This document shows, in pieces, positions 1 through 6,799 of a DNA stretch of 13,798 nucleotides. The notes under the pieces are model-generated. The model was not told the origin of the DNA, ran no database searches, and saw nothing but the letters and a program-made list of their open reading frames with translations. Source of the DNA: UBA7328 sp002471345 (GTDB taxonomy: Bacteria > Bacteroidota > Bacteroidia > Chitinophagales > Saprospiraceae). Positions within the stretch are counted from its first letter, which is position 1. Each line of letters begins with the position of its first letter. The stretch covers positions 1 to 13,798 of the forward strand of contig CAXGOB010000101.1 of the NCBI GenBank assembly GCA_964011275.1. Direction: 5' to 3'. The position numbers and the translations under genes were made by a program.

Positions 1-40
1 ACAGTTTAAATTTAATTCATTTTTAAACTGTCTTATTTTT
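1..40 (+). terminator. Intrinsic terminator of an unseen upstream gene
   Basis: Positions 1-10 and 22-31 are perfect 10-bp inverted arms (ACAGTTTAAA and TTTAAACTGT) around an 11-nt loop, followed by the T-rich tail CTTATTTTT. This has the form of a Rho-independent terminator for a plus-strand gene ending left of the window. The stem is AT-rich, so it may be a weak one. The window edge cuts at the base of the stem, so more pairing may lie outside. Confidence 0.6.
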
Positions 41-192
41 ACGCAAGGATACACACCCATCTGTATCAATTTGAAAGAGGTTATTGAAAGCCTAATCGTA
101 ACTTTATAGCTTAGAATTCAATAAATGTTATAACAACCCATTCAAATATTATTAATCTATATTAACTCTATTTGTTGCGTTTTGGACACATC

Positions 193-209
193 AATGTTAG
201 GATAACATT
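193..209. promoter_or_regulatory. 7-3-7 inverted repeat, operator-like
   Basis: AATGTTA (193-199) and TAACATT (203-209) are perfect inverted arms around GGA. The short central spacer suits a dimeric DNA-binding protein better than an RNA hairpin, because a 3-nt loop is tight. It lies about 250 bp upstream of gap. No regulator can be named from the sequence. Confidence 0.3.
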
Positions 210-354
210 AATTCTTCATTTTTGGTAAAAAAAATTATTGTCAGTTTTAGATCGAATCATGCAACCATATTCGCCATTGTATTACAAATCCAAATAATGT
301 TTTCATATAGTCATTAGAAATGCAATTAAATATGATGAGTTCGTTATCACAGAT

Positions 355-385
355 TTTGTAGTATTGGCTTTTTACCTGTAATTTG
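355..385 (+). promoter_or_regulatory. Weak Bacteroidota-type promoter candidate for gap
   Basis: TTTG at 355-358 and TTTG at 382-385 are separated by exactly the distance expected for the Bacteroidota consensus TTTG-N19-TAnnTTTG. The bases before the second TTTG are GTAA rather than TAnn, so the TA is displaced by one base. If it is real, transcription would start near position 392 and give a leader of about 70 nt before the gap start codon. Confidence 0.3.
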
Positions 386-402
386 TTCTGTGTAAATGAA
401 AA

Positions 403-415
403 TGAACAGTGTTCA
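403..415. promoter_or_regulatory. 13-bp palindrome in the gap leader
   Basis: TGAACA (403-408) and TGTTCA (410-415) are perfect inverted arms around one central base. A third TGTTC half-site lies at 384-388. The palindrome sits 46 bp before the gap start and just downstream of the possible promoter, a position that would suit a repressor site. The binding protein is unknown. Confidence 0.3.
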
Positions 416-461
416 AATCATTAGAATTTTGAAATTAACCAAATAAATATACACACCGCTT

Positions 462-1451
462 ATGAAAAGAATAGCGATCAATGGATTCGGAAGAATCGGA
501 CGTCTTACTTTTAGAAATCTACTTAATACAGAGGGTGTAGAAGTTGTAGCCATCAATGATCTTACGGATAATGCGACACTTGCACATCTACTCAAATTCG
601 ATAGTGCACATGGCCCATTTAATGGTACAGTGAGCAGCACGGATGATACCTTGATTGTAAATGGAAAGGCTATAAGGGCATCTGCAGAAAGAAACCCCGC
701 AGCGCTACCTTGGAAAGAATTAGAAATTGATATTGTACTTGAATGTACTGGTATTTTTAGAACCAAAGAGAAAGCAGGTTTACATCAAGAAGCTGGAGCT
801 AAGAAAGTTTTGATATCTGCTCCTGCATCAGGAAGTGGTGTGAAGACAATTGTATTAGGAGTCAATGATCATGAAATCACTGAAAATGATACAATTATTT
901 CCAATGCTAGTTGTACAACTAATTGCCTTGCTCCTGTCTGTAAAGTATTAGATGAGAGTTTTGGATTTGTAAAAGGAAGTTTAACAACTACACATGCATA
1001 TACTGCTGATCAGAGAATTCAGGATGCACCACACTCTGACCTAAGAAGAGCAAGAGCAGCAGCATATAACATTATACCTACTAGTACAGGAGCTGCAAAT
1101 GCTGTAGGCCTTGTTTATCCCAACGTTTTAAATAAGATGTTTGCGATTGCAGTTAGAGTTCCTGTCATCACAGGATCAATGATAGAACTCAATGTAATCC
1201 TGGATAAGGAAGTGAGTAAAGAAGAGATTAATGCTGCTTTTGAAGCTGCCGCTAATGGCCCTATGAAGGGGATTTTACAATACTCCACAGATCCTTTAGT
1301 TTCTTCAGATATTGTTAGAAATCAACATTCAAGTGTTTTTGATTCATTACTGACTGATACTATGGGGACAATGGTGAAAGTGGTAAGTTGGTACGATAAC
1401 GAAGCAGGTTTCTCAGCCAGATTTACAGATCTAGTTACGAAAGTTTCATAA
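462..1451 (+). CDS. gap: Type I glyceraldehyde-3-phosphate dehydrogenase (phosphorylating)
   Basis: The 329-residue product is a cytoplasmic tetrameric enzyme of glycolysis and gluconeogenesis that converts glyceraldehyde-3-phosphate, NAD+ and phosphate to 1,3-bisphosphoglycerate. The N-terminal Rossmann motif is INGFGRIGR (residues 6-14). The active-site segment is SNASCTTNC, with catalytic Cys151, and the base is His178 in the THAYT segment. Near the C-terminus is VKVVSWYDNE. Asp33, after the second strand (INDL), points to NAD+ rather than NADP+ use, which is inferred from known family rules. The length is normal for the family. The start is the first ATG in frame and gives a perfect N-terminus; no clear ribosome-binding sequence precedes it, as is common in Bacteroidota. 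pgk follows 102 bp downstream on the same strand, but a terminator-like hairpin lies between them. Confidence 0.98.
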   Translation: MKRIAINGFGRIGRLTFRNLLNTEGVEVVAINDLTDNATLAHLLKFDSAHGPFNGTVSSTDDTLIVNGKAIRASAERNPAALPWKELEIDIVLECTGIFRTKEKAGLHQEAGAKKVLISAPASGSGVKTIVLGVNDHEITENDTIISNASCTTNCLAPVCKVLDESFGFVKGSLTTTHAYTADQRIQDAPHSDLRRARAAAYNIIPTSTGAANAVGLVYPNVLNKMFAIAVRVPVITGSMIELNVILDKEVSKEEINAAFEAAANGPMKGILQYSTDPLVSSDIVRNQHSSVFDSLLTDTMGTMVKVVSWYDNEAGFSARFTDLVTKVS

Positions 1452-1489
1452 GCAACAATTTAAAGAATCATTATAGTCATTAATGAATT

Positions 1490-1527
1490 TGACGAGGGAG
1501 TCCAACTTGGTTTTTCTCGTCATTTTT
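1490..1527 (+). terminator. Probable intrinsic terminator after gap
   Basis: TGACGAG (1490-1496) pairs perfectly with CTCGTCA (1516-1522) around a 19-nt loop and is followed by ATTTTTA. It begins 38 bp after the gap stop codon and ends 27 bp before pgk. It would terminate, or partly attenuate, transcription between the two glycolytic genes. Confidence 0.55.
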
Positions 1528-1553
1528 ATATCTCCTCTTTTTAAGATATTAAT

Positions 1554-2756
1554 ATGGACCTCAATTTTAAAAATAAGACAGTTTTGATAAGAGTGGACTT
1601 CAATGTGCCTCTTAATGGGAATGGTATAATTACAGACGATACCCGTATCAGAAAAGCAATACCAACCATAAACGAAGTCTTGGATAAAGGAGGTGCGGTA
1701 ATTTTAATGTCACATTTAGGAAGACCTCTGAAAAAGCTGAATTCGAATGGAAGAATAAATGTGGAAAAATTCACTCTATGGCAAGTTGGGCCAAGACTTG
1801 CAGAACTTTTGGGGAGGACAGTTGGATTCGTGCAATCTACAGTAGGAGAAGCTGTACAAATGCATGCTGATAATCTTCAGCCAGGTGAAGTGTTATTATT
1901 AGAGAATACTCGTTTTCACAAAGAAGAAGCAAAGGGAGATAAAGACTTTGCTAAAAGCCTCGCTAATCTTGCTGACATTTATATAAATGATGCTTTTGGT
2001 ACGGCACACAGAGCACATGCAAGTACTACTACAGTTGCAGAATATTTTCCAAAAGAATCCAAATCATTTGGAAAATTGATGAAAGCAGAAATTTCCAATG
2101 CCGAAAAAATAGTCAAAGGACCAGAAAAACCTTTTGTTGCGATTTTAGGTGGAGCCAAAGTATCAGACAAAATACAACTGATAGAGAAACTCTTAGACTC
2201 CTGTGATGATATCATTATTGGTGGTGGGATGAGTTACACATTTGCAAAAGCTGCAGGAGGAAATATTGGAGGGTCACTTTGTGAAGATGATTATATACCT
2301 CTCGCACTTGAGGTGCAAAAGAAGGCAGCTTCAAAAGGTGTTAATATACATTTGCCTTCTGATAATGTTATAGCAGATGATTTCAGCAACTCAGCGAATC
2401 GAAAAGTTGTTGATTCTGGTAATATCCCTGATGGCTGGGAAGGTTTAGACATAGGGCCTAAAAGTGTTAAACAATTTGCTAATGTGGTTGAGAAAGCTAA
2501 AACCATCATTTGGAATGGACCATTAGGTGTGTTCGAATTTGAAAATTTTGCTACTGGGACAAATGCTATTGCAAATATGGTTGCTGGAGCCACAGCAAAA
2601 GGAGCATATTCACTTATTGGAGGTGGTGACAGTGTCTCTGCCATAAATAAGGCTGGACTAGCTGATAAAGTAAGTTTTGTTTCTACCGGAGGCGGTGCTA
2701 TGTTAGAATTTTTAGAAGGGAAAGAATTACCGGGGATAAAGGCTATAAGGGAGTAA
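1554..2756 (+). CDS. pgk: Phosphoglycerate kinase
   Basis: The 400-residue cytoplasmic kinase transfers phosphate from 1,3-bisphosphoglycerate to ADP, the step after gap. N-terminal substrate-binding motifs are all present: RVDFNVP (13-19), SHLGRP (53-58), ENTRF with Arg120, and AHRAH with Arg153. C-terminal nucleotide-binding motifs include GGAKVSDK, GGGMSYTFAKA, WNGPLGVFE and the GGGDS loop. The length is normal and no key residue is missing. An inverted repeat (ATATCT 1528-1533, AGATAT 1544-1549) sits 4 nt before the start codon and could hide the translation start in a weak hairpin; there is no clear Shine-Dalgarno sequence. The caspase-like gene starts 150 bp downstream on the same strand and is unlikely to be functionally linked to glycolysis. 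Confidence 0.98.
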   Translation: MDLNFKNKTVLIRVDFNVPLNGNGIITDDTRIRKAIPTINEVLDKGGAVILMSHLGRPLKKLNSNGRINVEKFTLWQVGPRLAELLGRTVGFVQSTVGEAVQMHADNLQPGEVLLLENTRFHKEEAKGDKDFAKSLANLADIYINDAFGTAHRAHASTTTVAEYFPKESKSFGKLMKAEISNAEKIVKGPEKPFVAILGGAKVSDKIQLIEKLLDSCDDIIIGGGMSYTFAKAAGGNIGGSLCEDDYIPLALEVQKKAASKGVNIHLPSDNVIADDFSNSANRKVVDSGNIPDGWEGLDIGPKSVKQFANVVEKAKTIIWNGPLGVFEFENFATGTNAIANMVAGATAKGAYSLIGGGDSVSAINKAGLADKVSFVSTGGGAMLEFLEGKELPGIKAIRE

Positions 2757-2818
2757 CATATTGATTCGTGTCACAATAAAATCCTTGCTTGTTTCTTTAC
2801 ACTATGATTCGTTCAAGA

Positions 2819-2840
2819 CTTAGAGAAAGCAATTTCTAAG
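2819..2840 (+). other. Hairpin between pgk and the caspase-like gene
   Basis: CTTAGA (2819-2824) and TCTAAG (2835-2840) are perfect inverted arms, extendable by a G-T and an A-T pair to a 6-nt loop. A run of six T bases occurs only 13 nt after the stem, so this is not a canonical terminator. It may still mark the end of the pgk transcript, since nothing better is seen before the next gene. Confidence 0.3.
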
Positions 2841-2906
2841 CATAACAGCATCATTTTTTCTATCTTCAATGGCAGATTTTGTAATATTTTAAACCATTGA
2901 TAACAC

Positions 2907-3905
2907 ATGCCTAAGCTGACCAACTGGCATCCTACTTCACATTCTTGGTTTTTGGGAATTGGTATTGATAAGTATCAAGATTTTAATCCGTTACACAATG
3001 CGGTAAAAGGTATCTCAGAGATTAAAAGCATTCTTTTGGATCAATACGATGTTGATGAAGAGTGTGTTATGACTCTTTTCGACAAAAAAGCTACAAAAGA
3101 GAACATTGTGGATACTTTGGATGACTTGGGTCAGAAAATAAAGCCAGGAGATAAACTGGTCATTTACTATTCCGGTCATGGGCATCTTAACGATACTCTT
3201 GGATTAGGATATTGGATTCCAGTAGATGCTAAGAAAGGAAAAGCCTCGAGTTATTTGCCCAATTCTACTATCCGTGATTATGTCAAAGGAATAAAGGCAA
3301 AACATATATTGTTAGTTTCTGATTCATGCTTTAGTGGTCCTCTATTTATGCAAGGTGCTTTCAGGACAAGTCGGGCAGTAAAAGAATTGGATGGATTAGC
3401 ATCTCGTTGGGCCATTTGTTCTGGTAGACATGACGAGGAGGTCTATGATGGTACACCAGGAGAGAATAGTCCTTTCACACAAAGTTTTGTAGATTATCTA
3501 AATGCCAATGATAAGGAAAGTGTAAATGTAGCCAGAGTAGCTGATCATGTAATAGAACAGACAGCGGCTAATTATGAGCAACTTCCAGATGGGAGGCCTA
3601 TGTTTGGAGTTGGGCATCAAGGAGGTCAATATATTTTTTGGAAGAAAGACTCTGTTGGGCCACCATCGGCATCCACGAATAAAAAAACCTCAAGTAGACA
3701 AGCATTAAGCGCATCAATAGGGCCTCCACCTGTTTCAAAATTGAATAAAGGATTCTTGTATAAAATTGTTGGAGGTGTAGCACTTTTGGCCATAGGACTA
3801 TTCTTTGGAGCAAAAATGTGGGATAATAATGAGCAAGTAAATGAACTTGATTCATCTGAATTGCTCACTCTAGTTGAGAATTTCTCAGAAGTCGGTGATA
3901 AGTAG
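2907..3905 (+). CDS. Caspase-like (peptidase C14) protease with C-terminal membrane anchor
   Basis: The 332-residue protein starts with a caspase/metacaspase p20-like domain (about 12-245). The catalytic His91 lies in YYSGHGH and Cys141 in VSDSCFSG. Asp139, two residues before the Cys, matches the acidic S1-pocket residue of metacaspases, suggesting cleavage after Arg or Lys (inference). A Pro/Ser/Lys-rich linker (about 248-282) repeats the pattern GPP and contains basic sites such as Lys259, Lys260 and Arg264. One hydrophobic helix (about 283-303) is followed by an acidic tail of about 25 residues. There is no signal peptide, and the basic residues precede the helix, so the protease domain should face the cytoplasm with the short tail outside. 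It forms a likely operon with the crystallin-like gene 27 bp downstream. The substrate is unknown. It is not a classical caspase, which would require Asp at P1. Confidence 0.88.
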   Translation: MPKLTNWHPTSHSWFLGIGIDKYQDFNPLHNAVKGISEIKSILLDQYDVDEECVMTLFDKKATKENIVDTLDDLGQKIKPGDKLVIYYSGHGHLNDTLGLGYWIPVDAKKGKASSYLPNSTIRDYVKGIKAKHILLVSDSCFSGPLFMQGAFRTSRAVKELDGLASRWAICSGRHDEEVYDGTPGENSPFTQSFVDYLNANDKESVNVARVADHVIEQTAANYEQLPDGRPMFGVGHQGGQYIFWKKDSVGPPSASTNKKTSSRQALSASIGPPPVSKLNKGFLYKIVGGVALLAIGLFFGAKMWDNNEQVNELDSSELLTLVENFSEVGDK

Positions 3906-3932
3906 GCACCATCTGAACTCAATAAGACGGAG

Positions 3933-4349
3933 ATGAATCAAAATAGAGGTAAAAACGGGGCTTCAAACAATAATTCTACTAGACAATCACAACAAAAGGC
4001 AAGCATAATTGCAAATCCTGAACAGGTCATGATTTCTAATGTCAATGATGCGGTCATAGAACTATATGAGCTTACAGAATTTAAAGGAAGGATGTTCCCA
4101 TTATATGGTGCGAATTCTAGCACGATTGACAATTTTGGAAAAATAGAAGTCGCAGGATTAGAATTTAATGATGTAATCTCTTCTTTGACCCTTGCAATCC
4201 CCTCTGATTATGAATTTGTTTTGTATGAAAATAAAAAACAAAAGGGGGAAATGATTTCTCTGTCTGGTAACAGTAAACTGCAAAATTTTCCAAACATTGG
4301 TTCACTTTTAGGAAAAGTCAGTTCCTGTGAATTAAGGAAGAAAAAGTGA
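3933..4349 (+). CDS. Beta/gamma-crystallin-fold protein, possible calcium binder
   Basis: This 138-residue protein has a polar, Asn/Gln/Ser-rich N-terminal tail (1-38) containing basic residues Arg5, Lys7, Arg17 and Lys22. One two-motif beta/gamma-crystallin domain follows (about 41-134). The first Greek-key signature is Y45-x4-F50-x-G52. The second starts at Y98 with G105, but has Gln in place of the second aromatic. The calcium signature (N/D)(N/D)xx(S/T)S is perfect as NDVISS (79-84). Its partner is the degenerate LGKVSS (126-131), which lacks both acidic/amide ligands at the start. A reduced-affinity or single calcium site is therefore expected, by analogy with studied microbial crystallins. 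There is no signal peptide or membrane segment. GGAG directly abuts the ATG. The gene is probably cotranscribed with the upstream protease, and its stop lies 6 bp from that of the opposing protease gene. Confidence 0.75.
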   Translation: MNQNRGKNGASNNNSTRQSQQKASIIANPEQVMISNVNDAVIELYELTEFKGRMFPLYGANSSTIDNFGKIEVAGLEFNDVISSLTLAIPSDYEFVLYENKKQKGEMISLSGNSKLQNFPNIGSLLGKVSSCELRKKK

Positions 4350-4355
4350 AACAGA

Positions 4356-6335
4356 TTATTCTTTATTTACATTTAGTTCAATCATTAATGTAGACCAATC
4401 ATCTGCCATAAAAGTACTAGCTGGTTTTGTGCTATCTGATCTATGAATCCCAAGACCGCCTTGTATAAATTGAAAATAATCCAATTCTTGAGAAGTGACA
4501 ATCAGTTTGAGATAAGTTGTGGATGATGACTTGCCTTCTGACAAGGCAATCCCTTTTACATCTTTCCAGAGAGCTTGTTCTATTCCTTTTTCATGTTTAA
4601 AATCATCAGGTGTGGATATTCTCTCAGCTTCATTGAAACTGTTAGCAGCTCTATGATCTGTTGCATGGTTTCCACTTTTTTCATCCATATCCGTAACTCC
4701 ATCTCCATCAAAATCACCTCTGAATAATGTTTCTTCTTCTGGGCAAGTGACCGAGTAGTCTTCATCCATATAAAAGAGATAAAAGAAATAATCTCTTCTT
4801 CCATTTTTGATGTATACTTTGGGTTGGATTCCTAATTTTTCATTTTTCTCATTCTTAGATGAAACCTGGATCACTTGAGCATTTCCATGATATTCGACAG
4901 ATGTTTTTGTTGCATTTTGAAAGACCAATTCAATTGTGAATCCATCAGATATATTAGAAAGAGGATCAGGATTATGAAGATCTAAAAATCTATACCATTG
5001 AGTTGCTTGATGGATAGCAGTTCCAATTTCTTCTTGATTTGATGTTACAAAGATTTGTTCTTTTCTATTCTCATCATATAAGCAGAAGGTATCGTTTATT
5101 TCAAGAGACAAATTAGTTTTCAGATCATTTGATTCAGTTAATTCAATATTCTCAATGGATGACCAATTATTCAAAAATTGAGTTACTTCTGCTTCATTAC
5201 CACTGATTGTAACATGCTCTTTTTCTACTTGTAGCGATTTTATAGCACCTATATACAATGTGGTGGAACTAAACCATGATCTGATTTCGAAAGCCATATT
5301 TATCTCTAAAAGACTTTCTTGAGCTCCTATTTCTAATACTTCAGCTGATCCTACCTTAGTTTTAGCTCTGTTGGTTTTAAGTATATCTATTTCTATTTTT
5401 TCATTAGGTTTTTTAACTAGCCCATGAATTGCTCCATATTTTATTCTCCATTTGGCACTAGAAAAATAGACGGGATACTCAGCTGATTGGTTGGATTCTA
5501 TTTTACTTAGAAAATGTAAATACGGACTCATTTCTGCTAAAAATGAAAACTTAGGATTTTGTAAACTTCTTATTTTTTTAACTGCCGCTCTAGTGCGTAA
5601 ATAGAGATCGGCATAGGTGATATCACTTTTTGACTCTTTTAAAGCCTTGACAAATCCTGATGTAAATGCTCCACCCGTATTAGTGTCTCCTGCAACCTCA
5701 TTACGTCTACAAGCCGAAATGTTGATATGAGGAGTCATTGGGATGGAAATTGCCTTGGCATTATAGAACCCTTTAGCATTTGAAGAAAGTGGCCTTTTTC
5801 TAGGAAAAGATTGAGCACTTCTAATACCTGAAAATTGTGCAGTATTAGCTGATCTAGTACCTGAGCCAGAATGACAGCAATCTAGTGATATTAGTATATG
5901 AGGTGATTTGTCTTTTTTTTCGCCATTTGGAAAAGAAGTGGCAACCATATGAATTAAAGCTGCCAATTCTTTATCTGCCAGATTATATGCCTTATTAGGA
6001 AGACTATCATAACAGAGCATAGTCTGATCTTTCTTTGTTGTATCGGTAACATGAAATTCAGGAGCAGACAATTCTTCTGAACCATGACCACTAAAATGAA
6101 ACCAAACCACATCCTCGGGGTCAGCTTTTCCAAGGTGACTTTCAAATGTGGTTATAACGTTGTCATAAGTGGCCTGCTTATCTAATAAAGTTTTGACGTT
6201 TAATGAAAATTGGTCTCCTAATGAAGAATGGATATAATCACTGATTTTCTTCACATCCTTTTTGCATCCTTGTAATTTTTCAAAAGGAGACTGGTAATCA
6301 TTTATGCCAACAAGAAGAGCATACAAAGATTTCAT
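4356..6335 (-). CDS. Large caspase-like (peptidase C14) protease with C-terminal EF-hand-type loop
   Basis: The 659-residue protein has an N-terminal caspase/metacaspase domain (about 1-275) starting with the typical YALLVGINDY strand. His84 is in HFSGHGS and the catalytic Cys154 in LDCCHSG. Asp152 supplies the acidic S1 position, so cleavage after Arg or Lys is inferred. SACRRNEVAGD (207-217) is the usual strand after the large subunit. A middle region (about 285-530) is probably beta-rich, and its FYLFYMDEDYSV segment recalls DUF4384-type modules of other caspase-family proteins; that resemblance is tentative. Residues 541-552 form a textbook EF-hand-type calcium loop, with acidic residues at loop positions 1, 3, 5, 9 and 12. 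There is no signal peptide or transmembrane helix. The gene lies 26 bp downstream of the membrane-protein gene, a likely operon, and converges on the crystallin gene. Confidence 0.88.
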   Translation of the reverse strand: MKSLYALLVGINDYQSPFEKLQGCKKDVKKISDYIHSSLGDQFSLNVKTLLDKQATYDNVITTFESHLGKADPEDVVWFHFSGHGSEELSAPEFHVTDTTKKDQTMLCYDSLPNKAYNLADKELAALIHMVATSFPNGEKKDKSPHILISLDCCHSGSGTRSANTAQFSGIRSAQSFPRKRPLSSNAKGFYNAKAISIPMTPHINISACRRNEVAGDTNTGGAFTSGFVKALKESKSDITYADLYLRTRAAVKKIRSLQNPKFSFLAEMSPYLHFLSKIESNQSAEYPVYFSSAKWRIKYGAIHGLVKKPNEKIEIDILKTNRAKTKVGSAEVLEIGAQESLLEINMAFEIRSWFSSTTLYIGAIKSLQVEKEHVTISGNEAEVTQFLNNWSSIENIELTESNDLKTNLSLEINDTFCLYDENRKEQIFVTSNQEEIGTAIHQATQWYRFLDLHNPDPLSNISDGFTIELVFQNATKTSVEYHGNAQVIQVSSKNEKNEKLGIQPKVYIKNGRRDYFFYLFYMDEDYSVTCPEEETLFRGDFDGDGVTDMDEKSGNHATDHRAANSFNEAERISTPDDFKHEKGIEQALWKDVKGIALSEGKSSSTTYLKLIVTSQELDYFQFIQGGLGIHRSDSTKPASTFMADDWSTLMIELNVNKE

Positions 6336-6361
6336 CGAAGAGTAATATGTTATTTATTGAC

Positions 6362-6799
6362 CTAAGTTTTACCTTTATCTTTTTCACCTCTACTTGGCAT
6401 TGGTCCATAATATTTGGCTAGAATAATTGCCAAGATTATAGCTACAATGGTGTTGTATATAGCATCAACTGCATGATGAGTAGCAGACCATATTTCCATT
6501 CCTCCAAACTGGAAAAATGCATATGCAACAGCAGTAAGTAGTCCCACTAACAACCCAAATCGGATAGCCTGACTCATGAGAGTTTCTTCTGCATTCTGAA
6601 TAAGATCAAATAATCTCGCAAATGCATAGGAGAAAGTAAGGATGCCTAAAATAATAGCTGGAAAATTAGGTGCTGCTCGTGTAGCTCCTTCCATCGAAGG
6701 GAAAAAGTCTCCCATTAAGACATCATACCATAAAAATCCTAAAGCAAAATTTAGAATTGCAATAATCAGAGTACCAATTAAAACTTTTTTACTAAACAT
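6362..6799 (-). CDS. Small four-helix membrane protein (DUF1761-like, tentative)
   Basis: The 145-residue integral membrane protein has about four hydrophobic helices (6-25, 47-66, 79-98, 110-129) and a short, charged, Lys-rich C-terminal tail. The first helix ends in the motif LGFLWYDVLMGDFF, which resembles the start of DUF1761/DUF2177-type proteins; the family assignment is tentative and no biochemical function is known to me. It is the first gene of a minus-strand pair, followed after 26 bp by the large caspase-like gene, so a membrane partner role for that protease is possible but only inferred from position. It diverges from the cyclase-like gene across 112 bp. Confidence 0.75.
   Translation of the reverse strand: MFSKKVLIGTLIIAILNFALGFLWYDVLMGDFFPSMEGATRAAPNFPAIILGILTFSYAFARLFDLIQNAEETLMSQAIRFGLLVGLLTAVAYAFFQFGGMEIWSATHHAVDAIYNTIVAIILAIILAKYYGPMPSRGEKDKGKT

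Larger units (their letters stand above)
42..461. other. Gene-free leader region upstream of gap
   Basis: No credible coding frame is present on either strand. The ATGs here run into stops within about a dozen codons, for example at 126, 195 and 259. The stretch is strongly AT-rich. It contains a 7-3-7 inverted repeat at 193-209, a weak promoter candidate at 355-385 and a 13-bp palindrome at 403-415, each listed separately. I see no tRNA or recognisable riboswitch. Confidence 0.6.

Noticed and set aside
71..90. Direct repeat TTGAAAG in the left leader region
   Set aside because: Two copies of seven bases only, without a third copy or regular array; no CRISPR or iteron pattern.
2762..2812. 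Direct repeat TGATTCGT (2762-2769 and 2805-2812)
   Set aside because: Eight bases in an AT-rich intergenic region with no flanking structure; easily chance.
3933..4349. Idea that the protein beside the caspase is a gasdermin-like pore former
   Set aside because: It is only 138 residues and its motifs fit one beta/gamma-crystallin domain; no gasdermin-like fold or acylated N-terminal Cys pattern is seen.
4680..4715. Dockerin or cellulosome interpretation of the EF-hand-type loop
   Set aside because: Only one loop is visible, without the duplicated segment of dockerins, and the protein has no signal peptide.
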